From contig DKOR01000029.1 in the NCBI GenBank assembly GCA_002470825.1, positions 1 to 14,172 on the forward strand: a DNA stretch of 14,172 nucleotides, written 5' to 3'. Origin of the DNA: Thiotrichaceae bacterium UBA7357 (GTDB lineage Bacteria; Pseudomonadota; Gammaproteobacteria; Eutrophobiales; Eutrophobiaceae). The position numbers and the translations under genes were made by a program. Below the pieces are notes generated by a model. That model worked only from the letters and a program-made list of their open reading frames with translations. It was not told the origin of the DNA and made no database searches. Positions 7,235 through 14,172 of the stretch are shown here, piece after piece. The first letter of the stretch is position 1. Each line of letters opens with the position of its first letter.

Positions 7235-8299
7235 CTAACTATTTTGACGATTTTTACTGGCAGCCGCCAAAGTTTCGATTAATTTAGTACTATTCTCCCA
7301 ACCGAGGCAGGCATCAGTTATGCTTTGTCCGTAAACAAGTTCTTTATTTGGAGTAACATCTTGTCTACCTGCGACCAAATGACTTTCAATCATAGTGCCA
7401 ACAATACGAGTATCACCACCAGAAATTTGTTTAGCGACATCTTCCCCAACTTGTGTTTGGACATCATATTGTTTTCGACTATTAGCATGACTTAGATCAA
7501 TCATTATGTTTGCCGGAAGATTTGCCGTTTCAAGTTCTTTCGATACCTTGTCAATACAGTCCGCATCATAGTTGGGCTCTTTGCCACCACGGAGAATAAT
7601 ATGACAATCAGGATTCCCTGTTGTTGAAAATATAGCCGCGTTACCCTCTTTTCTAAGTGATATAAAATTATGTGGCCGTATTGCTGAACCAATCGCGTCT
7701 ACTGCAATCTTGGTTGTTCCGTTGGTCCCGTTTTTGAAACCTACTGGGCAAGATAGCCCCGAAGAAAGTTCTCGGTGACATTGACTTTCTGTTGTTCTAG
7801 CACCGATAGCTCCCCAACTGATTAAATCAGTGACATATTGTGGAGTAATTAAATCAAGGAACTCTGTGCCAGCGGGAACACCGATATGGTTCAAGTCGAG
7901 TAATAGTTGCCTGGCAACGCGTAGGCCTTTATTAATATTAAAACTATCATCAAGGTCAGGATCATTGATTAACCCTTTCCAGCCAACTGTTGTACGTGGC
8001 TTCTCAAAATATACACGCATAATCATCAACAAATCATCAGAATATTTATCGATAAGTGATTTAAATTTAGTCGCATATTCTTTAGCTGCTTGAACATCAT
8101 GTATTGAACAAGGACCAGAAATTACTATTAGACGCTTATCTTTGCCATGTAAAATATCATGGATCGCTTTACGCGTCTCTGTCGTTGTTTTTGCAGCAGT
8201 ATCAGTGATTGATATTTCTTCGCAGATAACAGATGGCGAAGTAACAGCTTTGATTGATGCTATTCTTAAATCATCAGTTTTAGTTTCCATAGTATTCAT
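7235..8299 (-). CDS. aroG: 3-deoxy-7-phosphoheptulonate synthase, Phe-sensitive type
   Basis: This class I DAHP synthase joins phosphoenolpyruvate and erythrose 4-phosphate, the first step of the shikimate pathway. It has 354 residues (E. coli AroG has 350). Metal ligands line up with E. coli AroG: C64 in GPCSIHD, H271 in DLSHANS, E305 in GTMIESH and D329 in SITDA. Phosphate and PEP segments RVYFEKPRTTVGWKGL and GARTTESQ are intact. The N-terminal DDLRI, FLDLITPQY and SGLSCPVG match AroG, not the Tyr-sensitive AroF, so phenylalanine feedback is inferred. ATGs at 8299 and 8290 are both possible; the second gives the E. coli N-terminal length. It follows hinT by 29 bases and is probably cotranscribed. 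Confidence 0.95.
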   Translation of the reverse strand: MNTMETKTDDLRIASIKAVTSPSVICEEISITDTAAKTTTETRKAIHDILHGKDKRLIVISGPCSIHDVQAAKEYATKFKSLIDKYSDDLLMIMRVYFEKPRTTVGWKGLINDPDLDDSFNINKGLRVARQLLLDLNHIGVPAGTEFLDLITPQYVTDLISWGAIGARTTESQCHRELSSGLSCPVGFKNGTNGTTKIAVDAIGSAIRPHNFISLRKEGNAAIFSTTGNPDCHIILRGGKEPNYDADCIDKVSKELETANLPANIMIDLSHANSRKQYDVQTQVGEDVAKQISGGDTRIVGTMIESHLVAGRQDVTPNKELVYGQSITDACLGWENSTKLIETLAAASKNRQNS

Positions 8300-8312
8300 T
8301 ATTATTATTATT
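8298..8312. repeat. (ATT)5 trinucleotide repeat at the aroG start
   Basis: Five perfect ATT copies run into the aroG start. On the coding strand they read as AAT repeats merging with the ATG at 8299. They occupy the place where a Shine-Dalgarno sequence would normally lie, and none is seen. If the ATG at 8290 is used, the repeat sits about 10 to 20 bases upstream. Confidence 0.7.
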
Positions 8313-8328
8313 TGATGTGATTACATGA

Positions 8329-8670
8329 TTAGCCGGCTGGCCAGCTAAACTTGCGTCCAGCAAGAATATGTATATGTAGGTGAAATACGGTTTGTCCGGC
8401 TCCGTTTCCATTATTCACGACTAGTCGGAATGTATCTGCATATCCCTGTTCTTTTGCTATATCCCCAGCCTTCAATAATAAGTGTCCTAATAACGACTGG
8501 TCAGTTTCGGTGGCTTCTGATATTTTCACGATTGATTTTTTGGGTATAAGTAGTATATGAACTGGTGCTTGAGGCTCTATGTCTCGAAATGCCAGACATA
8601 GATCATCTTCGTAAACAATATCTGCAGGTATTTCGCGGTTTATAATTTTACTGAATAATGTTTCTGACAT
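8329..8670 (-). CDS. hinT: HIT-family purine nucleoside phosphoramidase HinT
   Basis: A 113-residue cytoplasmic protein of the Hint branch, which hydrolyses AMP-lysine-type phosphoramidates. The HIT signature is complete: H97, H99 and H101 in HLHIHIL, with H99 the expected nucleophile. Upstream blocks LFSKIINREIPADIVYEDD, FRDIEPQAPVHILLIPKK and NNGNGAGQTVFH are typical. The ATG at 8670 is preferred because AGG stands 7 bases upstream (8678-8680). A TTG two codons earlier is also open. The C-terminus ends SWPAG. It is upstream of aroG on the same strand; I see no functional link between the two. Confidence 0.95.
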   Translation of the reverse strand: MSETLFSKIINREIPADIVYEDDLCLAFRDIEPQAPVHILLIPKKSIVKISEATETDQSLLGHLLLKAGDIAKEQGYADTFRLVVNNGNGAGQTVFHLHIHILAGRKFSWPAG

Positions 8671-8776
8671 GTTCAAACCTAACCCTTGGAATATTCAATA
8701 ATTCATAAATTATGATTATAGCGTTTAATGACAAATAATAAACAGTTTTAACCTTCCTAAAAAAGCTTGGGCGCAG

Positions 8777-8782
8777 ATTATA
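8777..8782 (-). promoter_or_regulatory. Probable -10 of the hinT-aroG promoter
   Basis: A perfect TATAAT lies on the minus strand (GCGTTATAATCTGCGCC), about 107 bases before the hinT ATG, and is followed by a G/C-rich stretch. I see no good -35 at 16 to 18 bases, so either an activator is involved or the call is wrong. Confidence 0.4.
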
Positions 8783-9265
8783 ACGCACATATGAAGAAGG
8801 GATAAAGACAGAACATTCAAATTTGATTTTTTCATAGATTTCGATCATCAAACTTTATGGAATTGTAAATATATTAAGTATGGGATTCTTTAATTTTAAA
8901 ATGAAAGAGCGATTACTGTGTCTATTAAAAGAATATTAAATTTATTACACTTTTCATTTAATATTTTACTTCTAAATTTTATTTGCGAGGATAAGTAAAA
9001 GTAGGTAACACATAAAACTCCGCGTTCTAATAGAAGACTTTTTAGTATTACTTGATAAATAGATGCCATGAGAAAGTAAAAATCTGAAATGAGAAACATT
9101 CACATCAATATCTTCATGTTTTTCTAAAGATAGGTAGAGCGACATTAAAACAATGACCATTACTCATTACTCGCCTATATGAGTGAGATATTATTAATAG
9201 AGGTATTATTTCATTCTTAATACAGTGTCTGACAGTCATTATGATAGCGATAAGCGATCTATAGC

Positions 9266-9271
9266 TATAAT
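9266..9271 (+). promoter_or_regulatory. Possible -10 for the lipoprotein gene
   Basis: A perfect TATAAT lies 86 bases before the start codon, in a very AT-rich context. No matching -35 is evident, and such hexamers arise easily by chance in this composition. Confidence 0.25.
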
Positions 9272-9356
9272 ATATTAATTGATAAATAAGGTAACTATAA
9301 CTATTAGTTAATTTCTTAGCATAACTCATGAATCTTAAATTTTTTCTAAGGTAGAT

Positions 9357-10001
9357 ATGAAGTATATAAGACAAAATATCATTCTCATCATCACCCTCAT
9401 ATGTATATTTAGCGGATTATCATCGTGTCAATCTTCTATGACGCCATTGCAAGTTAGTATGAAGTTTTGGGAAGGAATCAAGAAGAAAAATATTTCACTA
9501 ATAACTATATATAGTTACTCTGACACAGAGTTCTCAGTCGATTATATGAATCAATTACTGAATTTTTCGGCTATTAGTTTTGGTAGAATTATCATAAATA
9601 AAAATATTGCAGAAATAGAAACGAGGGTAACATCTGTGTCAGATGGGGAAAATATGGATATACTATTTAGAACTTATTTACATAGAAAAAATGGTATTTG
9701 GAAAGTGAATTATGATGAGTCAATACATTCACTGAAAACGAGACAGGAAATGACAAAGTTACTAAGAAATATACAACAATTAACAGAAAACTTAGCTTAT
9801 GAATTAGAGGTGTCAGTAGAAGATATTAAGCTAAAGATCATGCCGATGATACAATCAAAATTAAAGAACATAGAAGAAAGATTACAAAAAAAGATGCCTG
9901 AATTCAAAAACACGTTGAATGAGTTATCAGACGCCATTAAAAGATTACTGGAAAATGTAACTTCTCCTGAGAAGGGAGAAATCAAAACACAACAAATCTA
10001 A
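9357..10001 (+). CDS. Putative outer-membrane lipoprotein, NTF2-like domain plus helical tail
   Basis: I cannot assign this 214-residue protein to a named gene. It has a lipoprotein signal with lipobox LSSC and lipidated C24. The next residue is Gln, not Asp, which by the Lol rule favours the outer membrane. Residues about 30-120 (TPLQVSMKFWEGIKKKN..., then strands ending GIWKVNYDES) look like a DUF4878/NTF2-like fold, often found as a small ligand-binding or accessory domain. Residues about 128-200 are strongly charged and helical (LKNIEERLQKKMPEFKNTL), probably a coiled coil. The start has AAGG 6 bases upstream. It stands alone; the next plus-strand gene is 101 bases on with its own promoter. 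Confidence 0.75.
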   Translation: MKYIRQNIILIITLICIFSGLSSCQSSMTPLQVSMKFWEGIKKKNISLITIYSYSDTEFSVDYMNQLLNFSAISFGRIIINKNIAEIETRVTSVSDGENMDILFRTYLHRKNGIWKVNYDESIHSLKTRQEMTKLLRNIQQLTENLAYELEVSVEDIKLKIMPMIQSKLKNIEERLQKKMPEFKNTLNELSDAIKRLLENVTSPEKGEIKTQQI

Positions 10002-10034
10002 ATACAATATTAATGCGCTGAGCTATTTACATCC

Positions 10035-10064
10035 TTGACTATTTTCTTTAACCTGAAATTTAAT
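10035..10064 (+). promoter_or_regulatory. Sigma-70 promoter for the gene at 10103
   Basis: TTGACT (10035-10040, 5 of 6 bases to the -35 consensus) and TTTAAT (10059-10064) are separated by 18 bases. The predicted start is near 10071, placing a hairpin at the very 5' end of the transcript. Confidence 0.5.
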
Positions 10065-10072
10065 AATTTAGG

Positions 10073-10092
10073 TCTCTAATAATAGTTAGAGA
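10073..10092 (+). promoter_or_regulatory. 5'-end hairpin overlapping the ribosome site of the gene at 10103
   Basis: TCTCTAA (10073-10079) and TTAGAGA (10086-10092) form a 7-base perfect stem with a 6-base loop. The ribosome site GAGAGGAG (10089-10096) shares its first bases with the right arm. The stem is weak, so it could modulate initiation, stabilise the mRNA 5' end, or do nothing. Confidence 0.4.
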
Positions 10093-10102
10093 GGAGTTAA
10101 TC

Positions 10103-10549
10103 ATGTCGAAAGTATACAGCTTTTTTCTTATAATACTTGTGTTGCCAATAAGTACTCATGCATACGAACCAATATTAGATCATCAAGCGATGCTGTATTT
10201 TAATCTTACTTTCGATGTGAGCCAGCCTAAAAAGTTAGATAATAACTTCGGCTTTAGGTTTGATAAGACATTTACCGAGCCTAGAAAAACTATAATGATG
10301 AATCAACTACATGATAAACCAGCGATATTGAATCTTAAATTGAACAACAAAGGATTAAAATCATTCAATATCCATGGCAGTGATTATTCTTATTATGTGA
10401 ATGATCAGTATGTATATCACGGTGCAGAAGGTGGAGAAGCTACCTCCCAGCCAATCCCTGAAGCAACGGAAGAGCCTAGAAGAAAAATAGCAATACCATT
10501 TGGTGTTATTGTTGGTCTTTTGATCGGTGCAACGGCAATGTTCCAGTAA
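10103..10549 (+). CDS. Exported protein with C-terminal membrane anchor, unknown function
   Basis: A 148-residue protein I do not recognise. It begins with a clear signal peptide cleaved after THA (residue 20). The mature part (about 21-107) is beta-rich and aromatic (YFNLTFDV, FGFRFD, DYSYYVNDQYVYHG). A Pro/Glu-rich linker follows (GEATSQPIPEATEEPRR), then a C-terminal hydrophobic segment, GVIVGLLIGATAMF, with small-residue spacing suited to helix packing. The likely topology is periplasmic with a C-terminal inner-membrane anchor, although a short anchor of this kind could also be an assembly signal. It has a strong ribosome site (GAGAGGAG). It converges on the next gene with 23 bases between. 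Confidence 0.75.
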   Translation: MSKVYSFFLIILVLPISTHAYEPILDHQAMLYFNLTFDVSQPKKLDNNFGFRFDKTFTEPRKTIMMNQLHDKPAILNLKLNNKGLKSFNIHGSDYSYYVNDQYVYHGAEGGEATSQPIPEATEEPRRKIAIPFGVIVGLLIGATAMFQ

Positions 10550-10572
10550 ATTCTTTAGAAATATAATTACTT

Positions 10573-11028
10573 CTAACTATCCTTACAGATTCCTTCTATT
10601 CTAATCTGTTTCCCTACATGTCCAACGCCACCTCTAAACTTCGATTGTCCATTACCAGTATCAAAAGAAAACTTATGAGAATTTACGCCATAAATGAACA
10701 TCATAGAATCACTTCTGGCAATAATTTCTTGTTCTGACTTTATTATTAAAGTTAAACTGCCTGAATCTACATTTCCTATATCGCTTTGAATTTCGACATC
10801 TTCATTGGTTATAGTTATGCGTAGTTTACCACCACGTATGTCAGTAGATCTTCCAGAACCTGTTATATAAGTCTTATCTATAGTGCACTCGTATGCTTCA
10901 TAGATACCATATATTTCAACTTCTTCGAATACTTCAATTTCATCTGCATAAATATGATGTGTTTGATATAGAGACAGAAGTAAAATAATTAATATACTTA
11001 TTCTCATCACTAATACATTTATCCTCAT
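10573..11028 (-). CDS. Secreted protein of unknown function
   Basis: A 151-residue product with a signal peptide and likely cleavage after IYA (residue 28). The mature chain starts with an acidic run (DEIEVFEEVEIYGIYEAYE) and continues with short alternating strands, suggesting a small beta sandwich. Its only mature cysteines, C48 and C148, lie near the two ends and could form one disulfide closing the domain. The start may instead be the ATG at 11007 (144 residues, MRISILIILLL), which leaves a shorter signal peptide; neither start has a clear ribosome site. I see no family motif. Confidence 0.68.
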   Translation of the reverse strand: MRINVLVMRISILIILLLSLYQTHHIYADEIEVFEEVEIYGIYEAYECTIDKTYITGSGRSTDIRGGKLRITITNEDVEIQSDIGNVDSGSLTLIIKSEQEIIARSDSMMFIYGVNSHKFSFDTGNGQSKFRGGVGHVGKQIRIEGICKDS

Positions 11029-11494
11029 ATATTTACGATATTAACTGCAAAACATACTACACTGTTTTAGAGTAGCGCATTTTGGATTAGTTTAATTTAT
11101 CATTGAGGTTATACGGTATATCACAATGAACGTCGCTACAAGGAAGGCCAAAAGACTATTGTCAACAACAGACTACTAGGAAGATGTAATTTATTTAAAG
11201 TAGCATACTGATCTGCACAATTGTATAACCTAGCTCTGCCAGTTCCTCAAATGATGTCATCGCAGTAGTATGTTGACTAAGCTAATACGTATACGAGAAT
11301 TATCTACAAAACTATTAAATATTATTAGAAGTGTGCATAGTAGTATCAAGTGTTACGTAAATTTAGACCATTTACATGTTAATCGATAAATGGCCAGATA
11401 AATCGCCAATACCTCACAAAGATACTAAGTATGCAAATTTTACAGAAGTGATTTTTAATAAAGACGCTCTCTTTTAAATAGAGACATAATCTTT
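11029..11494. other. Gene-poor stretch between the secreted protein and the ThDP enzyme gene
   Basis: This 466-base gap contains no gene I can support. It holds a short minus-strand coding-like stretch (11195-11300, listed separately), a hairpin CCATTTA/TAAATGG (11368-11374 and 11387-11393) and a weak TCTCT/AGAGA stem (11468-11484) after the stop of the ThDP enzyme gene, without a T tract. A 33-codon plus-strand frame (11376-11477) lacks a ribosome site. Confidence 0.6.
11195..11300 (-). pseudogene. Possible decayed C-terminal end of a PEP mutase/isocitrate lyase-family gene
   Basis: On the minus strand, 11195-11260 reads MTSFEELAELGYTIVQISML and one more Leu before a TAA. The frame shifted by one just upstream (11266-11300) reads RIRISLVNILL. 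Together they resemble the C-terminal pattern VNVL...SVEELAELGV.RVS known from the PEP mutase/isocitrate lyase family. There is no start or ribosome site and the reading frame is broken, so at best it is a remnant. The match is by eye over about 30 residues and may be chance. Confidence 0.2.
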
Positions 11495-13153
11495 CTACAT
11501 GGTTATTGAGACGTTACCAAGCCTATCGGTTAATTTCATATTTTCTGCATAGTCTACAGGAACAGCTATGAGTGCTGGGCCATCATGTGCAAAGGCTTCT
11601 TGAAGTGCCGATGTTACACCCTCAGCACTATCTACCGTTATTCCCAACATTCCGAAAGAATTTGCTAACATCGTAAAGTCCGGATTAGTAAAGGCCAGAT
11701 CTGAATGCTTTCCATTAAAACCGTTTTGTTGCTTCCATTTGATTAGCCCGTACTCACCGTCAACCCACACCATGGCGACAATATTTTGCTTTTTACGAAC
11801 TGCTGTTTCAAGCTCCTGAACATTCATCATGAACCCTGCATCACCACTGATTGACAAGACTTTACTTTCTGGACATGCATATTTAGCACCAATAGAACCT
11901 GGCATAGCAAATCCCATCGTGCAAAAGCCATTCGAAATAAGACAGGTGTTCGGCTCAATACATTGATAATACCTAGAAACCCACATTTTATGAGCACCAA
12001 CATCTGAAAGCAAAATATCTTTAGGACCCAAAAATTGCCGCACATCCCATAATATTTTCTGTGGCTTTACTGGAAAACCAGTATCCTCTTTCTCTGCTTC
12101 AAAGTCCTTAGTCATAATGTCGCGAAGTTTACTACGACTAGAAATATCAAATAGCGGAAATTTATCTTTAGCCCGCTTTTCAAGTTCTTCATTCATTTGC
12201 CATAGAGCATCAGCTAAGTCGGCAGCAATATCGACAGTCACTTGAAAATCTTTATCCACTTCAGCCGGCGTAAAATCAAGATGTATAATGGTTTTTCCAG
12301 GCGTTCTGTTCCACGCCTGCGGCGCATACTCTACTAGGTCATAACCTACTGTAATCACTACGTCAGCATCATCGAACGCTAAATTGTTATAGTCGCCGCT
12401 CCCCAATCCCATTGTATAAAGGCAGTGCTTATCTGTCATTGGCAGAGCCCCCTTTCCCATAAACGTATTAACCACACCAATCCCTGTGTTATGGGTCAAG
12501 CGCTGAAGTTGCTTTGCGGCCCTTTTTCGAATTGCGCCATTACCAGCAAGGATAATTGGATTCTTGGCACACATAATTGCATCAACAGCTGCTTTTACTG
12601 CTTTGTGGTCTGCCGCCGGGCGGCGGGCAGTAACAGGCTTCAGTGGGAGATCATCAATTTCTTGCTTAGCAATATCTTCAGGTAATTCGATAACTGTTAC
12701 CCCAGGTTTTTCCATCTCAGCAATTTTAAAAGCTTTACGAACAACTTCCGTAATATTACCCGCGGAGTAGATTGATTGCGCCCATTTACTAATTGGTTTC
12801 ATCATTGCGATCGAATCCATATTTTGATGACTTTCTTTATGGAGACGTTTCGTAGAACCCTGACCGATAATTGCGACTACCGGTGCCCGATCCATATTAG
12901 CGTCAGCAAGACCCGTAACAAGATTTGTCGCGCCGGGTCCCAAAGTCGCCAAACAAACCCCAGCTTTCCCTGTTAACCGACCGTATGTGTCCGCCATAAA
13001 TGCTGCGGACTGTTCATGTCGACACAATACAAATTCTATAGAGCTATCAAGTAAGGAAATCATCATATCAGCATTTTCCTCACCGGGAACGCCAAAAATC
13101 CGCTCAACCCCTTCGTTCTCGAGACACTTAACTAATAAATCGGAAGCTTTCAT
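11495..13153 (-). CDS. ThDP-dependent acetolactate synthase-like enzyme (AlsS type)
   Basis: A 552-residue cytoplasmic enzyme of the acetohydroxyacid synthase family, which would join two pyruvates, or pyruvate and an aldehyde, using thiamine diphosphate. The N-terminal domain has GVPGEENADM and the catalytic Glu E47 in RHEQSAAFMAD. The middle domain has VEYAPQAWN, the pattern of catabolic, FAD-independent AlsS. The C-terminal domain has the cofactor/magnesium motif as GDAGFMMN (D438) with the second acidic site D465 in WVDGEYGL. The ATG at 13153 is preferred: AAGGG lies 7 bases upstream and the protein then starts at the conserved MKASDLLVK. No small regulatory subunit is present. It follows the aldehyde dehydrogenase gene by 35 bases. 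A different acceptor substrate is possible. Confidence 0.85.
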   Translation of the reverse strand: MKASDLLVKCLENEGVERIFGVPGEENADMMISLLDSSIEFVLCRHEQSAAFMADTYGRLTGKAGVCLATLGPGATNLVTGLADANMDRAPVVAIIGQGSTKRLHKESHQNMDSIAMMKPISKWAQSIYSAGNITEVVRKAFKIAEMEKPGVTVIELPEDIAKQEIDDLPLKPVTARRPAADHKAVKAAVDAIMCAKNPIILAGNGAIRKRAAKQLQRLTHNTGIGVVNTFMGKGALPMTDKHCLYTMGLGSGDYNNLAFDDADVVITVGYDLVEYAPQAWNRTPGKTIIHLDFTPAEVDKDFQVTVDIAADLADALWQMNEELEKRAKDKFPLFDISSRSKLRDIMTKDFEAEKEDTGFPVKPQKILWDVRQFLGPKDILLSDVGAHKMWVSRYYQCIEPNTCLISNGFCTMGFAMPGSIGAKYACPESKVLSISGDAGFMMNVQELETAVRKKQNIVAMVWVDGEYGLIKWKQQNGFNGKHSDLAFTNPDFTMLANSFGMLGITVDSAEGVTSALQEAFAHDGPALIAVPVDYAENMKLTDRLGNVSITM

Positions 13154-13188
13154 ATTAACACCCTTATTGTTTTTATTAAATTTTAGGC

Positions 13189-14172
13189 TCAAAGCTCAAC
13201 GGAGCGAATAACCATCATTTTCTCAATTTGCATCTCATGGATAGTATAAGGAATACCACCAACGCCATGTCCAGAATGACGTGCGCCAGCAAAAGGCATC
13301 CAATCAACTCTAAACGCTGTGTGATCATTAACCATAATCGCCGTTCCATCTAAGCGTTTATAGGCTCGAAGTGCTGAATCTAAATTTTTAGTAAACACAG
13401 CCGCCTGAAATGAAACATCCAAACTGTTTGCACGATTAATTGCCTCATCAAAGTCCTTAAAAGGGTATACGCAAATAACAGGACCAAATATTTCACTTTT
13501 TGAGACTTCTGCATCCGCTGGTGGATCGAATAATACAGTGGGTTTATAGCAACTTTTTGAAATTCTTTCTCCACCAGAAATAAGCTTTGCCCCGCCATCT
13601 ATCGCAGCCGTGACCCAATCATGAACTCGATCGACCTCAGCGGGTTTAATTAGCGGGCCTACTTCTGTATCAGCTTTTGTTGGGTCACCTATCTTCATTT
13701 TATTACCTTCAACGGCAATTGCAGCAGCTAACTCTTTAGCAATTTCAGCATCCGCAAAAACACGTTGGACAGAGACACAAACTTGGCCTCCGTGGTAGAA
13801 TCCTCCCTTAGCTAATCTTGAAACTGCATCTTTCATATCCGCATCTTTAGAGACTATAACAGGCGCAGCACCGCCATGTTCAAGTGCACACCGTGTTCCT
13901 GGCGCTAATTTTGATCGAAGCATCCAGCCTACTTTAGCGCTACCGATAAAACTAAAAAAAGCATTCCGTGGATCAGCTACCAGACTAGTTGCAACACTTA
14001 AATCTGTAGGCAGGACAATTTGACACCAATCTTTAGGCAATCCTGCTTCGTACAGAATTTCTACAAATGAAAAGCAACTTAGTGGAGTTATATCTGATGG
14101 TTTAACAATAACGGGGCATCCCGTTGCTATAGCAGGTGTAATCTGGTGAATAATTAAATTAAACGGATGATT
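13189..14172 (-). CDS. Aldehyde dehydrogenase, partial (N-terminus beyond the window)
   Basis: The frame stays open to the right edge, so the gene is cut at its 5' end; 327 residues are visible. Members oxidise aldehydes to acids with NAD(P)+. The visible part starts in NHPFNLIIHQITPAIATGCP, within the coenzyme-binding domain, with the conserved K of VIVKPSD. The catalytic base Glu is in LEHGGAAPVIV, the nucleophile Cys in HGGQVCVSVQR, then EIFGPVICV and the C-terminal FAGARHSGHGVGG. The LEHGG form of the usual LELGG is notable. The substrate cannot be read from the sequence. It is upstream of the ThDP enzyme gene on the same strand, so the two probably act in one pathway on a pyruvate- or aldehyde-derived compound. 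Confidence 0.9.
   Translation of the reverse strand, partial: NHPFNLIIHQITPAIATGCPVIVKPSDITPLSCFSFVEILYEAGLPKDWCQIVLPTDLSVATSLVADPRNAFFSFIGSAKVGWMLRSKLAPGTRCALEHGGAAPVIVSKDADMKDAVSRLAKGGFYHGGQVCVSVQRVFADAEIAKELAAAIAVEGNKMKIGDPTKADTEVGPLIKPAEVDRVHDWVTAAIDGGAKLISGGERISKSCYKPTVLFDPPADAEVSKSEIFGPVICVYPFKDFDEAINRANSLDVSFQAAVFTKNLDSALRAYKRLDGTAIMVNDHTAFRVDWMPFAGARHSGHGVGGIPYTIHEMQIEKMMVIRSVEL

Larger units (their letters stand above)
8671..9356. other. AT-rich stretch without a supported gene
   Basis: This 686-base intergenic stretch separates divergent hinT and the lipoprotein gene. Short open frames on the minus strand (for example 8896-9099, 8972-9160, 9114-9374) overlap one another, lack ribosome sites and are low-complexity, so I do not accept them. 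It holds a probable hinT -10 (8777-8782) and a possible -10 for the lipoprotein gene (9266-9271). I see no tRNA, long inverted repeat or recognisable gene remnant. Confidence 0.6.

Noticed and set aside
8314..8326. TGTGATTACATGAT as a Crp site near hinT-aroG
   Set aside because: The left half TGTGA is present but the right half does not match TCACA. It also lies between two cotranscribed genes.
8896..9374. Overlapping short minus-strand open frames (8896-9099, 8972-9160, 9114-9374)
   Set aside because: They overlap in different frames, have no ribosome sites, are low in complexity, and give hydrophobic or AT-driven peptides with no motif.
11116..11206. Plus-strand peptide VYHNERRYKEGQ, faintly like the end of IS3/IS481 transposases
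   Set aside because: Only about ten residues match by eye. There is no catalytic DDE segment, terminal repeat or target duplication nearby.
11376..11477. 33-codon plus-strand open frame (MLIDKWPDK...)
   Set aside because: It lacks a ribosome site, lies in degenerate intergenic sequence and overlaps a hairpin. There is nothing to support expression.
11468..11484. TCTCT/AGAGA stem after the ThDP enzyme gene
   Set aside because: A 5-base stem without a T tract is too weak to call a terminator.
12425..13211. Plus-strand open frames opposite the ThDP enzyme gene
   Set aside because: They are antisense shadows of a well-supported gene, with no motifs or ribosome sites.

Overview
The window looks like chromosome of an AT-rich gammaproteobacterium. 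The Crp protein aligns by eye with E. coli Crp and even more closely with Pseudomonas Vfr. It sits divergent from an OsmC-family gene of the YhfA type, and the tRNA, Zur, ZnuABC, AroG and HinT are all of gammaproteobacterial type. I cannot name the genus from this sequence. Several genes appear to start with TTG or GTG.

Layout. At 1-930, on the minus strand, are an elongator tRNA-Met with its own promoter and crp. At 993-1867, yhfA (+) converges on a tusA-like gene (-). The best-defined block is a zinc-acquisition locus at 1595-7218. On the minus strand lie a small His-rich exported protein, a ZnuD-like TonB-dependent receptor and the tusA-like gene. On the plus strand lie zur, znuA, znuC and znuB. 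A perfect 15-base Zur-type palindrome (TGTTATATTATAACA) lies between the two arms and overlaps a good minus-strand promoter. The likely flow is zinc through the outer membrane by ZnuD, periplasmic capture by ZnuA and perhaps the His-rich protein, and import by ZnuBC, with Zur closing the loop.

At 7235-8670, on the minus strand, hinT and aroG form a likely two-gene unit: a HIT nucleotide hydrolase and the Phe-type DAHP synthase that opens aromatic amino acid synthesis. A long AT-rich stretch without a gene follows (8671-9356). At 9357-11028 are three exported proteins I do not recognise: a lipoprotein, a protein with a signal peptide and a C-terminal membrane anchor, and a secreted protein with one cysteine pair. 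Another gene-poor stretch (11029-11494) holds a possible decayed coding remnant. From 13189 leftward to 11495, on the minus strand, an aldehyde dehydrogenase (cut by the window edge) is followed by an FAD-independent acetolactate synthase-like ThDP enzyme, as a probable operon.

No CRISPR array, complete insertion sequence, prophage or clear defence system is visible. The least explained parts are the His-rich leader gene of the znuD unit, the link of tusA to that unit, the three exported orphans and the substrate of the dehydrogenase/ThDP enzyme pair.
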